From Eikenella glucosivorans (GTDB lineage Bacteria; Pseudomonadota; Gammaproteobacteria; Burkholderiales; Neisseriaceae), in NCBI RefSeq assembly GCF_016025525.2, contig NZ_JACSGR010000002.1:124001-188000 (forward strand): DNA of 64,000 nucleotides, given 5' to 3'. Positions 49,382 through 57,699 of this stretch are shown here, one piece after another. Positions within the stretch are counted from its first letter, which is position 1, and each line of letters begins with the position of its first letter. The notes under the pieces were generated by a model, which did no database searches, was not told the DNA's origin, and saw only the letters and a list, made by a program, of their open reading frames with translations. A program made the translations under genes and the position numbers.

Positions 49382-50071
49382 TTATTTCCAGATTTGCCGC
49401 GGCTTCGGACGCAGGTAGTCCGCGTCGGAAAAAGTGGTGATGAGCTGCGGCGCGAGGGCGATGAAGATGGCGGTGAGCAGGCCGGTAAGGAAAGCTTCGC
49501 CCCAAGCGATGAGGAAGAACACCGGCAACACCGAGCCCTGCAAAATAGGCAGCGGGAACACACCCGCGCCATACAGCAGCAGCCCTGCCGCCGCCCCGCT
49601 CAGCAGCACGCCGGCCGCGGCGGCGAAAAAGCCGTTCACAAAAATATAAACAAACAGATTGCGCGGCAGTTTGCGCACCAAATGCCGCGCCAGCGCCGCG
49701 CAAAGCAGCGGCGGCACGATACCCGCCAAAACCTGCAGGCCGGCCACGGGCAGGTTTTCCGCCCCCTGCCACAGCCACACATAAGGCAGCATCAGCAGCG
49801 AGAGCAGGCAAAACGCTGCCGGTATGCCCGCCATCAGCGAGAGCAGGCAAACCCCCAAAAGGTGGTAACTAATACCTTCCAGCAATCCGCCGGCTGGGGC
49901 GGCGCGCAGGCTCCAGCACAAGGCCGCCAGCATCAGCCCCGCCAGCGCCGCGCGGCCGTGTTGGCGCAAGGCAGGCAGGGCGGGGCGCAGCGCGGCGGCA
50001 AACAGCAGCAGGCACAATAAGTTGGCAGCCAGCAGGATGGGCGCGGAAAACCAGTGGGCGGGGAAATTCAT
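49382..50071 (-). CDS. CbiM-like energy-coupling permease homologue
   Basis: A 229-residue protein with about six membrane helices. The N-terminus MNFPAHWFSAPILL and the motif YHLLGVCLLSLMAGIPAAF resemble the CbiM-like family annotated as energy-coupling factor transporter permeases, in which N-terminal and HLLG histidines may bind metal. No ATPase or other ECF subunit is adjacent, so transport of cobalt or nickel is unproven. The open frame starts earlier at a TTG; the ATG at 50071, 12 bases after the ung stop, is preferred. Likely co-transcribed with ung. Confidence 0.6.
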   Translation of the reverse strand: MNFPAHWFSAPILLAANLLCLLLFAAALRPALPALRQHGRAALAGLMLAALCWSLRAAPAGGLLEGISYHLLGVCLLSLMAGIPAAFCLLSLLMLPYVWLWQGAENLPVAGLQVLAGIVPPLLCAALARHLVRKLPRNLFVYIFVNGFFAAAAGVLLSGAAAGLLLYGAGVFPLPILQGSVLPVFFLIAWGEAFLTGLLTAIFIALAPQLITTFSDADYLRPKPRQIWK

Positions 50072-50082
50072 GGCGCGGCGGT

Positions 50083-50742
50083 TTAGGGCTGCCAATCAAT
50101 CGGCGGTAGGCTGTGTTGTTGCAGATAGGCGTTGGCCTGCGAGAAATGGCGGCAGCCGAAGAAGCCGCGGTGTGCCGAAAGCGGCGAGGGGTGCGGTGCG
50201 GTAAGCACCAGGTGGCGGGCTCGGTTGATGATGGCGCCTTTTTTCTGCGCATGGCTGCCCCACAGCATGAATACCAAATGTTCGCGCCCTTCGTTGAGCA
50301 CGCTGATCACGTGGTCGGTGAAGGTTTCCCAGCCCAGCGTGGCGTGGGAATGGGCTTGGCCGGCGCGCACGGTGAGCACGGTGTTGAGCAGCAGCACGCC
50401 CTGCTCGGCCCAGCGCTGCAAATAGCCGTGCGGCGGGATAACGAAGCCGGGGATGTCTTGCGCCAGCTCTTTATAGATGTTAACGAGCGAGGGTGGCACG
50501 GCCACGCCCTCGCGCACGGAAAAGGCCAGCCCGTGCGCCTGGTTGGGGCCGTGATACGGGTCTTGCCCGAGGATGACCACGCGCACCCGGCCAAACTCGG
50601 TGGCGCGGAAGGCGTTGAACACGTCGGCGGCGGGCGGATAGACAATCTGCCCGGCTGCGCGCTCTTGGCGCACGCTGCTGATGATGTGCTGGAAATAGGG
50701 CTGCTGCTTTTCGGCGCCGATGGCTTGGTGCCAGGTTTGCAT
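50083..50742 (-). CDS. ung: Uracil-DNA glycosylase
   Basis: Family 1 UDG, removing uracil from DNA. The 219-residue protein has the catalytic water-activating loop VILGQDPYHGPNQAHGLAFSV, then PPSLVNIYKEL, the GVLLLNTVLTVRAGQAHSH strand and the minor-groove loop HPSPLSAHRGFFGCRHFSQAN. All key family motifs are intact. It is followed at 11 bases by the CbiM-like membrane gene. Confidence 0.97.
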   Translation of the reverse strand: MQTWHQAIGAEKQQPYFQHIISSVRQERAAGQIVYPPAADVFNAFRATEFGRVRVVILGQDPYHGPNQAHGLAFSVREGVAVPPSLVNIYKELAQDIPGFVIPPHGYLQRWAEQGVLLLNTVLTVRAGQAHSHATLGWETFTDHVISVLNEGREHLVFMLWGSHAQKKGAIINRARHLVLTAPHPSPLSAHRGFFGCRHFSQANAYLQQHSLPPIDWQP

Positions 50743-50762
50743 GAAGCTTCCTTGTTGTTTGT

Positions 50763-50826
50763 GAGGCTACCTGAAAATAGTGAGGCTACCTGAAAAATAA
50801 AAACAGATATTTTCAGGTAGCCTTTT
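50763..50826 (-). terminator. Triple DUS hairpin after DUF4870-like gene side
   Basis: Two tandem DUS (about 50763 and 50782) face a third, inverted copy (50811-50824). Either forward copy can pair with the inverted one, giving alternative stems. It lies between the small membrane protein gene at 50830 (minus) and ung. Confidence 0.55.
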
Positions 50827-50829
50827 GCT

Positions 50830-51228
50830 TTACATCAGCCAGCCGTCTGGGCTAACGGGTTGGTTGTCAATCAGGCGCACGATGCCCACCACCACGCGGA
50901 AGAGATACCACAGGCAAACCAGCAGGAACAGCGGCACGCCGAGAATCGCACCGATAAATGTGATAATCAGCAGGGTGCTCACGGCCAAACCAATCAGGCT
51001 ACCCCAGAAGGTGCGTAGCAGGAATTGGATGTGGTCGAAATAAATCGTGCCGCGCATTTCGTCGCGCTTCACGTAGGCCACGATGGCGCCAATGAGCGTG
51101 GGCAGGGCGAAGCTGAGCAGCCCCAGCGCGTATAGGCCGTAGATCACATACATATAGTTGCGCTGTTCGGGCGTGGGCGAAATCACGCGCGGCGGCGGGT
51201 AGGCGGAATCGGGTTGTTGGGCATCCAT
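50830..51228 (-). CDS. Small membrane protein, DUF4870-like
   Basis: A 132-residue protein with a Pro-rich N-terminus (PDSAYPPPRVISPTPEQRNYMYVIY) and three to four membrane helices. The first is LYALGLLSFALPTLIGAIVAYV, then a polar loop KRDEMRGTIYFDHIQFLLRTFW, then two more helices. The loop with Lys-Arg-Asp and a conserved-looking DHIQFLLRTF matches DUF4870/Tic20-like proteins in outline. Function unknown. It starts 21 bases after the kdsA stop, so the two are probably one transcript. Confidence 0.65.
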   Translation of the reverse strand: MDAQQPDSAYPPPRVISPTPEQRNYMYVIYGLYALGLLSFALPTLIGAIVAYVKRDEMRGTIYFDHIQFLLRTFWGSLIGLAVSTLLIITFIGAILGVPLFLLVCLWYLFRVVVGIVRLIDNQPVSPDGWLM

Positions 51229-51249
51229 GGAGGCACTCCTTTTCTTGGG

Positions 51250-52101
51250 TTAATGCGTATCCAGCTCGGCAAAGCCTTTCACCAAATCGTCGATTTGCTT
51301 GAGCTGGCGCAGGAAGGGCTCGAGCTGGCCCAAGCGCAAGGCGCAGGGGCCGTCGCACTTGGCCTGCTCGGGGTCGGGGTGGGCTTCAAGGAACAGCCCG
51401 GCCAGGCCCACCGCCATGCCGGCGCGTGCCAGGGTAACGATCTGCTCGCGGCGGCCGCCGGCCGAATCGCTGCGCGCGCCTGGCTGCTGGAGGCTGTGGG
51501 TTACGTCGAAAAATACGGGCACGTTCATCTGCTTCATACTGTCGAAGCCGAGCATGTCCACCACCAGGTTGTTGTAGCCGAAGGCGGAGCCGCGTTCGCA
51601 CAGGATGATTTTGTCGTTGCCGGCTTCCAGGCATTTGTTGATGATGTGGCGCATTTCGTGCGGGGCGAGGAATTGCGCCTTTTTCACGTTGATGATGGCG
51701 CCGGTGCGGGCAATGGCGTACACCAAATCGGTTTGGCGGCTCAGAAAGGCGGGCAGCTGCAAAATATCGGCCACTTCGGCCGCCGGGGCGGCCTGATGGG
51801 GCTCGTGCACGTCGGTGATAACCGGCACATTATAGGTTTCTTTGATTTCCGCCAGCCATTGCAGGCCGCGCTCCAAACCGGGGCCGCGGAAGGAATGGAG
51901 GCTGGAGCGGTTGGCTTTGTCGAAGCTGGCTTTGAATACATAGGGGATGCCGAGCCGGCGGCAGATGTCCACATAGGCGGCGGCGATTTCCAACGCCAGC
52001 TCGCGGCTTTCCAGCACGTTCATGCCGCCGAACAGCACGAAGGGGCGGTTGTTGGCGATGGTGAAGCCTTTAAGGGGGATTTGGGGCAGGGCGGTTTGCA
52101 T
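51250..52101 (-). CDS. kdsA: KDO-8-phosphate synthase
   Basis: KdsA condenses arabinose-5-phosphate and PEP to KDO-8-phosphate for the lipooligosaccharide inner core. The 283-residue protein shows NNRPFVLFGGMNVLESRELA, YVFKASFDKANRSS, TDVHEPHQAAP, NVKKAQFLAP and FFDVTHSLQQPG, with the family's PEP and A5P contacts. The C-terminal EAHPDPEQAKCDGPCAL is also typical. Neighbours on the same strand are not LPS genes. The glycan block at 7.7-16.7 kb would act on the core that this enzyme helps build. Confidence 0.96.
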   Translation of the reverse strand: MQTALPQIPLKGFTIANNRPFVLFGGMNVLESRELALEIAAAYVDICRRLGIPYVFKASFDKANRSSLHSFRGPGLERGLQWLAEIKETYNVPVITDVHEPHQAAPAAEVADILQLPAFLSRQTDLVYAIARTGAIINVKKAQFLAPHEMRHIINKCLEAGNDKIILCERGSAFGYNNLVVDMLGFDSMKQMNVPVFFDVTHSLQQPGARSDSAGGRREQIVTLARAGMAVGLAGLFLEAHPDPEQAKCDGPCALRLGQLEPFLRQLKQIDDLVKGFAELDTH

Positions 52102-52591
52102 AATGGTATCCTGAAAAGTGATGGCGGGATTATAACGGAAAAGGCGGGCGGGGAATGTTTGGCGGCGGTAAAGGAGGCGGTTTGCAAAATGATTTCAGGC
52201 TTTAGCTTCGTTGAAACTTCGTTTTCAGGTAGCCTTTGCCGATTTGCCTATTGGCTGTTTGCAGGCTACCTGAAAAATACAGCGCAGCTTCTACAGCATG
52301 TAAAGCGTTTGCACGCGCACCATCTCCGCCCAAACCGCACGCAGCATTTTCAGGTAGCCTCTTCCGTTTGCAAAGGTTAATAAGGACAATCGATTAACGT
52401 CGGCTGCCGTCGGGTGCCCTAGGCTAGGCGGCGATATTTGAGTACAATAACGCCATCCGCCAGCCCTTGCCGGAACCAGGCCGGAAAACGCCGCAGGCCC
52501 TTGCCTTCACCGCGTTTCCCGTCAATAAAGAACGAAACAGGCTGGCGTTTGTTACCGGCTCAGACCGCGCCCGCAGCGCAGAAAGCAGATC
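52102..52591. other. Intergenic region between kdsA and purK
   Basis: 490 bases between divergent genes. It contains a degenerate composite-repeat block (GCTTTAGCTTCGTTGAAACTTCG at about 52198, ending in a DUS at about 52220), further DUS at about 52263 and 52350, and TACAAT at 52443-52448 as a possible purK -10. No gene is seen; the long frame antisense to purK is a shadow. Confidence 0.6.
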
Positions 52592-53755
52592 ATGACCAAA
52601 GCGAAAAAATTGCCGATATTGCCGCCCGCCATGCTGGGCATTCTGGGCGGAGGCCAGCTGGGCCGCATGTTTACCGTGGCCGCCAAACAGATGGGCTACG
52701 GCGTGACCGTGCTCGATCCCGACCCCCACGCCCCCGCCGCCGCCTTGGCCGACAAACACATCTGCGCCCCCTACGACGACCTGGGCGCGCTGGCCGACAT
52801 CTCCACCTGCGCCGCCGTGACCACCGAATTTGAAAACGTCAACGCCCAAGCCATGCGCGCGCTGGCCTTGGAAACCCGCGTCTGCCCCAGCGGCGACAGC
52901 GTGGAAATCACCCAAAACCGCATCCAGGAAAAAGCCTGGATCACCAAAGCCGGCCTCAAAACCGCGCCCTACCTGCCCGTTACCCGTGCCGAAGCGCTCA
53001 CCGACGAAGCCGTCGAGCCGCTGCTGCCCGGCGTGCTGAAAACCGCCATGCTCGGCTACGACGGCAAAGGCCAGGTGCGTGTGTCCACCCCCGAAGAAGC
53101 GCGCGCCGCATTCGAACAGCTGGGCAAGGTGCCCTGCGTATTGGAAAAAATGCTCAACCTGCATTCCGAGATTTCCGTGATCGTGTGCCGCCTCAACAAC
53201 CAGCAGGTGAAATGCTTCCCGCCCGCCGAAAACCGCCACGAAGACGGCATCCTCGCCTATTCCATCATTCCCGCCCGCCTGCCCGACGAAGTGCAGAAAC
53301 GGGCACAGGAAATGGCCTGCCAGCTGGCCGACACCATGAATTACATCGGTGTGCTGGCGGTGGAAATGTTCATCATCGGCGCCGAGCACGAGCTGATTGT
53401 GAACGAAATGGCGCCGCGCCCGCACAATTCCGGCCACTACACGCTCGACGCCTGCGCCAGCAGCCAGTTTGAGCAGCAGGTGCGCATTTTGTGCGGCCTG
53501 CCGCCGGCCGACACGCGCCTGCTTTCCAGCTGCAGCATGGCCAACCTCCTGGGCGACGTGTGGCTGCCCGAAGGCAAGGTAAACTGGCTGCCGCTTCTGC
53601 AGCGCCCCGACGTGCACCTGCACCTCTACGGCAAAAAAGACGCGCGCCCCGGCCGCAAGATGGGGCACTTCACCGTGCTCTCCAGCCAATCCGCCGACAT
53701 CGCCTTTATGTTGGCGCACAAATTGCAGCGGCAGCTGCAGCGCAAGGGGAAATAA
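52592..53755 (+). CDS. purK: N5-carboxyaminoimidazole ribonucleotide synthase
   Basis: PurK carboxylates AIR with ATP and bicarbonate in purine synthesis. The 387-residue ATP-grasp protein has LGILGGGQLGRMFTVAAKQMG at the N-terminus and VTTEFENVN. The grasp core has KTAMLGYDGKGQ and CVLEKM, and VNEMAPRPHNSGHYTLDAC forms the ligand site. The C-terminal B-loop region HLYGKKDARPGRKMGHFTVL is family-specific. purE is not adjacent. A classical terminator follows. Confidence 0.96.
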   Translation: MTKAKKLPILPPAMLGILGGGQLGRMFTVAAKQMGYGVTVLDPDPHAPAAALADKHICAPYDDLGALADISTCAAVTTEFENVNAQAMRALALETRVCPSGDSVEITQNRIQEKAWITKAGLKTAPYLPVTRAEALTDEAVEPLLPGVLKTAMLGYDGKGQVRVSTPEEARAAFEQLGKVPCVLEKMLNLHSEISVIVCRLNNQQVKCFPPAENRHEDGILAYSIIPARLPDEVQKRAQEMACQLADTMNYIGVLAVEMFIIGAEHELIVNEMAPRPHNSGHYTLDACASSQFEQQVRILCGLPPADTRLLSSCSMANLLGDVWLPEGKVNWLPLLQRPDVHLHLYGKKDARPGRKMGHFTVLSSQSADIAFMLAHKLQRQLQRKGK

Positions 53756-53788
53756 CGTTTGAGTCAATAGATTTTGGAAGAATGAAAA

Positions 53789-53818
53789 GGGCAGCCGGAA
53801 ACGGTTGCCCTGTTTTTT
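53789..53818 (+). terminator. Rho-independent terminator of purK
   Basis: GGGCAGCC and GGTTGCCC form an 8-bp stem (two G-T pairs) with a GGAAAC loop, followed by TGTTTTTTT. It is a conventional terminator, placed just before a DUS hairpin (53814-53858) that may serve the convergent dehydrogenase gene. Confidence 0.8.
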
Positions 53819-53858
53819 TCAGGTAGCCTGTATGCGGCAATCAGGCTACCTGAAAAAT
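53814..53858 (-). terminator. DUS hairpin between convergent genes
   Basis: TTTTTCAGGTAGCCTG and CAGGCTACCTGAAAAA form a 16-bp stem with an 11-base loop. It ends the minus-strand dehydrogenase transcript 14 bases after its stop and backs up the purK terminator. Confidence 0.7.
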
Positions 53859-53871
53859 TTTATCTTTGTGT

Positions 53872-54810
53872 TTACAAGGCATTCTGCGGCCGGCCGGCGG
53901 CGAAGGCGTTGATGTTGGCTTCGAGGATTTCGGTCATGTTGAGCAGGGCTTCCTGGCTGGTCCAGGCGATGTGGGGGGTCACGATGAGGTTGGGCAGGGA
54001 GGCGAGCAGGGGGTTGCCTTGGCGCGGGGGCTCTTGGCTGAGCACGTCGAAGCCGGCGCCGCCGAGCCGGCCTTGCTCCAAGGCTTGGAACACGGCTTGT
54101 TCGTCGGCAAGGCCGCCCCGGCCGGTGTTGATGAGGATGGCGCCGGGCTTCATCAGGCGCAGTTCGGCTTCGCCGATCATGTGGCGGGTGTCGGGGGTCA
54201 TAGGGCAGTGCAGGGATACGGCGTCGGCCTGCCGGAGGGCGGCTTGGAAGGGGGTGTAGACTTCGCGCACGGTGGCGGCGTTTTTGTGTTCGCCCCAGAG
54301 GACGTGCATACCGAAGGCTTGGGCGTAGCCGGCGAGGGTGCGGCCGATGTTGCCGCGGCCGAAAATGGCGAGGGTTTTGCCGCCGAGGTCGTGCATGGGG
54401 GCGTTGAAGTGGACGAATTGGGGGGATTGCTGCCAGGCGCCGGCGGCAATGTCGCGCATGCAGGCGGGCAGGTGGCGGATGAGGGCGAGCAGCATCATGA
54501 AGGCGTGTTGGGCCACGCTTTCGCTGCTGTAGTTGCGCACGTTGCACACGGTAACGCCGGCGGCTTTGGCGGCGGCCACGTCGATGTGGTCGAAGCCGGT
54601 GGCGGCCACGGCGATGAGCTTGAGCTGGGGGTTGGCGGCGAGGTGTTCGGCGCGGATGGATACTTTGTTGGTGATGGCGATTTGGGCGCCGGCGAGGCGT
54701 TGGTTGAGCTCTTCGGGGGCGGTGGCGGGGTATTCGCGCAGGGTGTGCGGGAAATTGAATGTGAGCGGACGGGCGGGGAGGGTGTCGCGGTCGAGGAAGA
54801 CGATGTTCAT
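53872..54810 (-). CDS. D-2-hydroxyacid dehydrogenase (glycerate dehydrogenase-like)
   Basis: A 312-residue NAD-dependent D-isomer 2-hydroxyacid dehydrogenase. ATGFDHIDVAAAKAAGVTVCNV, then the Rossmann stretch GKTLAIFGRGNIGRTLAGYAQAFGM, then HCPMTPDTRHMIGEAELRLMKPGAILINTGRGGL and the catalytic His in TPHIAWTS. It resembles HprA-type glycerate or hydroxypyruvate reductases; serA or 2-ketoacid reductase activity cannot be excluded. The ATG at 54810 has AAGGAG six bases upstream. It is followed downstream by purK in convergent orientation. Confidence 0.85.
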   Translation of the reverse strand: MNIVFLDRDTLPARPLTFNFPHTLREYPATAPEELNQRLAGAQIAITNKVSIRAEHLAANPQLKLIAVAATGFDHIDVAAAKAAGVTVCNVRNYSSESVAQHAFMMLLALIRHLPACMRDIAAGAWQQSPQFVHFNAPMHDLGGKTLAIFGRGNIGRTLAGYAQAFGMHVLWGEHKNAATVREVYTPFQAALRQADAVSLHCPMTPDTRHMIGEAELRLMKPGAILINTGRGGLADEQAVFQALEQGRLGGAGFDVLSQEPPRQGNPLLASLPNLIVTPHIAWTSQEALLNMTEILEANINAFAAGRPQNAL

Positions 54811-54933
54811 GGCGGGCTCCTTGGGTGGGTGGGGGAGGGCGGCGGCTTCAGCCGTTTCAGGCAGCCGCATGGGTTTGAGTATAGCGCGAAACGGCGGCTT
54901 GGGGCGGGCGCGGGGTTTGATTTGGGTAAACGA

Positions 54934-55002
54934 AAGGCTACCTGAAAATCGGTTTTCAGGTAGCCTCAGGTTTTCAGGTAGCCTCAGGTTTTCAGGTAGC
55001 CT
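54934..55002. repeat. Tandem array of DUS at the lgt 3' end
   Basis: One AAGGCTACCTGAAAA is followed by three copies of TTTTCAGGTAGCCT (54953, 54971, 54989) spaced by an exact 18-base period with the linker CAGG. The last copy abuts the lgt stop. The first pair also forms a hairpin that can terminate lgt on the minus strand. Confidence 0.8.
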
Positions 55003-55869
55003 TTAATCGGTTTGATAGGGTTGGCGCCGCCCGAAATACACCATCCCCAGCAGCCCGCACGCCATCATCGGCAGGCTCAGCCACTGCCCCATGGAAAGGT
55101 TGAGATAGAGCAGGCCGAGAAACTCATCCGGCTCGCGGGCGAACTCTGCAATGAAGCGCGCCGTGCCGTAGCCCAGCAAAAACAGGCTCACCACCTGCCC
55201 GCTCGGACGCGGCTTCTTGGAAAACCACCACAGCAGCACAAACAGCAAAATCCCTTCCAGTGCAAACTGATAGAGCTGCGAAGGATGGCGCGGCAGCATG
55301 CCGTATTGCTGGAAGATTGTGCCCCACACCTGCGGCTGCTCCGCCACCAGTTTCAAATCCTCGCTGCGCGCCTGCGGGAACCCCATCGCCCAGAAAGCAT
55401 CCGGCCGCGTTACCCGCCCCCACAGCTCGCCGTTCATGAAATTGCCGCCCAGGCGCACCGCCGCAAAGCCCAGCGGCGCCAGCGGCGCAATCGAATCGGC
55501 CAGCTTCAGCGGGCTGATTTTGTGTTTGCGCGCAAACAAAAGCCCGGCAACCACCACGCCGAGGAAGCCGCCGTGAAACGACATCCCGCCATGCCACACC
55601 TTCAAAATTTCCAACGGATGGGCGAAATAATAGGCATGCTGGTAAAACAGCACATAGCCCAGCCGCCCGCCCAGAATCACGCCGAACACGCCCCAAGTGA
55701 GGAAATCATCCAGTGTTTGTTTGGTGAACACGCTGTTGCCCTGGCGGATGCGACGCCGCCCCAGCCACATAAACAGCGCGAAGCCGACAATATAGCTGAC
55801 GGCATACCAGCGGACGGCCAAGGGGCCGAGTGTGAAGATGGCGGGATCGAAAGCGGGATGGATGAGCAT
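55003..55869 (-). CDS. lgt: Prolipoprotein diacylglyceryl transferase
   Basis: Lgt attaches diacylglycerol to lipobox cysteines, so it would modify the lipoproteins seen in this window (MltA, the hydrolase, the Ala/Pro-rich one). The 288-residue protein has seven membrane helices. MLIHPAFDPAIFTLGPLAVRWYAVSYI lies at the start, then GGRLGYVLFY, HGGMSFHGGFLG and RLGGNFMNGELWGR (the Lgt signature), then RHPSQLYQFALEG. The start is set at the conserved MLIHP at 55869; the frame's extra 36 residues are not family-like. Confidence 0.96.
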   Translation of the reverse strand: MLIHPAFDPAIFTLGPLAVRWYAVSYIVGFALFMWLGRRRIRQGNSVFTKQTLDDFLTWGVFGVILGGRLGYVLFYQHAYYFAHPLEILKVWHGGMSFHGGFLGVVVAGLLFARKHKISPLKLADSIAPLAPLGFAAVRLGGNFMNGELWGRVTRPDAFWAMGFPQARSEDLKLVAEQPQVWGTIFQQYGMLPRHPSQLYQFALEGILLFVLLWWFSKKPRPSGQVVSLFLLGYGTARFIAEFAREPDEFLGLLYLNLSMGQWLSLPMMACGLLGMVYFGRRQPYQTD

Positions 55870-56197
55870 AGGGAAAACGCAGGATAAACAAAAGGGCGCA
55901 TTATAGCGCATCTGGCGGGCGGCAATAACCGGCGGGAAGTTAAAGAACAAACGGATTGGGTTAGGAACGGGCGGCATGGTTTACCGTATTTTTCAGGTAG
56001 CCTGCCCGCGGCAGCCGGAGGCTACCTGAAAATTTTTCCGGCAATCATTTTTCTTTAGTTTGAAAAACTTCTGTTCAGGTGACGATGACCTGCCCAATTT
56101 CAGGTAGCTTTTAGCGCCGCTTCCGATGCGGCTTTAACTCGCGGCGCGGATTGGGTATGATAGGCCATTTTTTCCAACTGCCGGCGGGAGGCCGGAA
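55870..56197. other. Intergenic region between lgt and dapF
   Basis: 328 bases between divergent genes. It holds a DUS hairpin at about 55987-56036 (GGTAGCCTGCC...GGAGGCTACC) and a degenerate DUS near 56098. TTGAAAAACTTC at about 56058 is a weak -35 candidate for dapF. No gene is visible. Confidence 0.55.
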
Positions 56198-57046
56198 ATG
56201 GCAGAGATCAAATTCACCAAAATGCACGGTTTGGGCAACGACTTTATGGTTGTTGACGGCATCAGCCAGCGTTTCGACCCCGCCGCCGCGCCGATTGCCG
56301 CCTGGGCCGACCGCCATTGGGGCATCGGCTTCGACCAGCTTTTGCTGGTGGAAGCCTCGCCGCTGCCGGAAGCCGAATTCCGCTACCGCATTTTCAACAC
56401 CGACGGCAGCGAAGTGGAGCAGTGCGGCAACGGCGCGCGCTGCTTCGCCCGCTTCGTGCGCGAAAAAGGCCTGAGCCGGCACGACCACATCAAGGTGCTC
56501 ACTGCCAAAGGGCTGATTGTGCTGCACTTAACATCGGACGGTTTGGTTACGGTGGATATGGGCGAGCCGCGCCTAGCCGCTGCCGAGATTCCCTTTGTGC
56601 CTGCGCCGGGCGAGGCGGCAGACGCGCTGCTGCACGAAGTTGCCCTGGGCGCGGAAACGGCGCGCCTGGCCTGCGTGAGCATGGGCAACCCGCACGCCGT
56701 GCTGCCGGTGGCCGATGTGGACAAGGCGCCGGTGGCCGATTGGGGCGCCAAGCTGGAGCGGCACCCGCAGTTTCCCGAGCGGGTGAACGTGGGCTTCATG
56801 CAGGTGCTGGACGCGCACCATATCCGCTTGCGCGTGTTCGAGCGCAGCGTGGGCGAAACGCAGGCCTGCGGCAGCGGCTCGTGTGCGGCGGTGGTGGCGG
56901 GCATCCGCCTGGGGCTGCTCGCGCGCGACGGCGAAGTGAACGTGAGCCTGCCCGGCGGCGATTTGCGCATCGAGTGGGCGGCAAATAACCATGTGTTGAT
57001 GACCGGGCCGGCGGCCACGGTGTTTGAAGGAACGGTAAGCTACTGA
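56198..57046 (+). CDS. dapF: Diaminopimelate epimerase
   Basis: DapF converts LL- to meso-diaminopimelate for lysine and peptidoglycan. The 282-residue protein has FTKMHGLGNDFMVVD, both catalytic cysteines (GNGARCFARF and ACGSGSCAAVVAG) and GNPHAVL with the substrate-binding Asn. The stop TGA overlaps the ATG of the DUF484 gene by one base, showing translational coupling. GGAGG lies 9 bases before the start. In many proteobacteria the order is dapF-DUF484-xerC; here xerC is replaced by a membrane protein. Confidence 0.97.
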   Translation: MAEIKFTKMHGLGNDFMVVDGISQRFDPAAAPIAAWADRHWGIGFDQLLLVEASPLPEAEFRYRIFNTDGSEVEQCGNGARCFARFVREKGLSRHDHIKVLTAKGLIVLHLTSDGLVTVDMGEPRLAAAEIPFVPAPGEAADALLHEVALGAETARLACVSMGNPHAVLPVADVDKAPVADWGAKLERHPQFPERVNVGFMQVLDAHHIRLRVFERSVGETQACGSGSCAAVVAGIRLGLLARDGEVNVSLPGGDLRIEWAANNHVLMTGPAATVFEGTVSY

Positions 57047-57699
57047 TGAACGAAAAGAAAATATTGGCCTATTTGCAGGAACACCCGGAGTTTGTGTTGA
57101 ACCACGCCGCCGAATTGGGCGTGCGGCCCGCGCAGGGGAGGGTGCAGTCTTTCGTGCAGGCGCAATGGCTGGCGCAGCAGGAGAAGGCGGCCAAGATGGC
57201 CGGCCAGCTGGCGCAAATCATGCAGGATGCCGACAGCAACCACCAAACCCTCGGCCGTATGCTGGGCTTCGTGCGCCGGCTGCTGGCGGCGAACACGCTG
57301 TTGCAGGTGCTGCGCGCGGCGGAGAAGGGTTTGCGCGAGGATTTCGGGCTGGCTTCGGGCTGCGTGTGGCTGCTGGCCGCGCCGCCGAAGAAAAACACGC
57401 CCGATGGCGGCTACAGGCTACCTGAAAATCATGCCGCGCATGCTGCTTTGTGTGCTTTGCAAGAGCCTCTGTGTGATAACCATATTTCGCCCGCCCTGAT
57501 TAAGGCGCTGCCGCACGATGGAAAAGGGCTGGAAAGTTTTTTGCTCCTGCCGGTGCGGGTAAACGGGCAAACCGTGGCTGTGCTGGCGGCGGGCGATGCC
57601 GATGAAACGCGTTTCACGCCGGATTTACCGCTGGATTGGGTGCGCGAGCTGGCCGCCTGCACGGCGGTGGCGCTGACGCGTGCCGGCGGGTGGCAATAA
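57046..57699 (+). CDS. DUF484 family protein
   Basis: A 217-residue GAF-like DUF484 protein. The N-terminal KKILAYLQEHPEFVLNH matches the family's typical opening, followed by a coiled-coil (WLAQQEKAAKMAGQLAQIMQDADSN) and a GAF-like fold (GLREDFGLASGCVWLLA, FLLLPVRVNGQTVAVLAAGDAD). It is coupled to dapF at its start and to the next membrane gene at its stop (TAATG). A DUS encodes Tyr-Arg-Leu-Pro-Glu-Asn at about residues 123-129. Its molecular role is unknown in the family; it often sits with the XerC recombinase. Confidence 0.85.
   Translation: MNEKKILAYLQEHPEFVLNHAAELGVRPAQGRVQSFVQAQWLAQQEKAAKMAGQLAQIMQDADSNHQTLGRMLGFVRRLLAANTLLQVLRAAEKGLREDFGLASGCVWLLAAPPKKNTPDGGYRLPENHAAHAALCALQEPLCDNHISPALIKALPHDGKGLESFLLLPVRVNGQTVAVLAAGDADETRFTPDLPLDWVRELAACTAVALTRAGGWQ

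Noticed and set aside
52424..53767. 447-residue minus-strand frame opposite purK
   Set aside because: Shadow of purK with low-complexity Gly/His-rich product.
54934..55002. Origin or iteron array
   Set aside because: The repeated unit is the DUS found throughout the window, and no replication initiator or AT-rich unwinding region is present.
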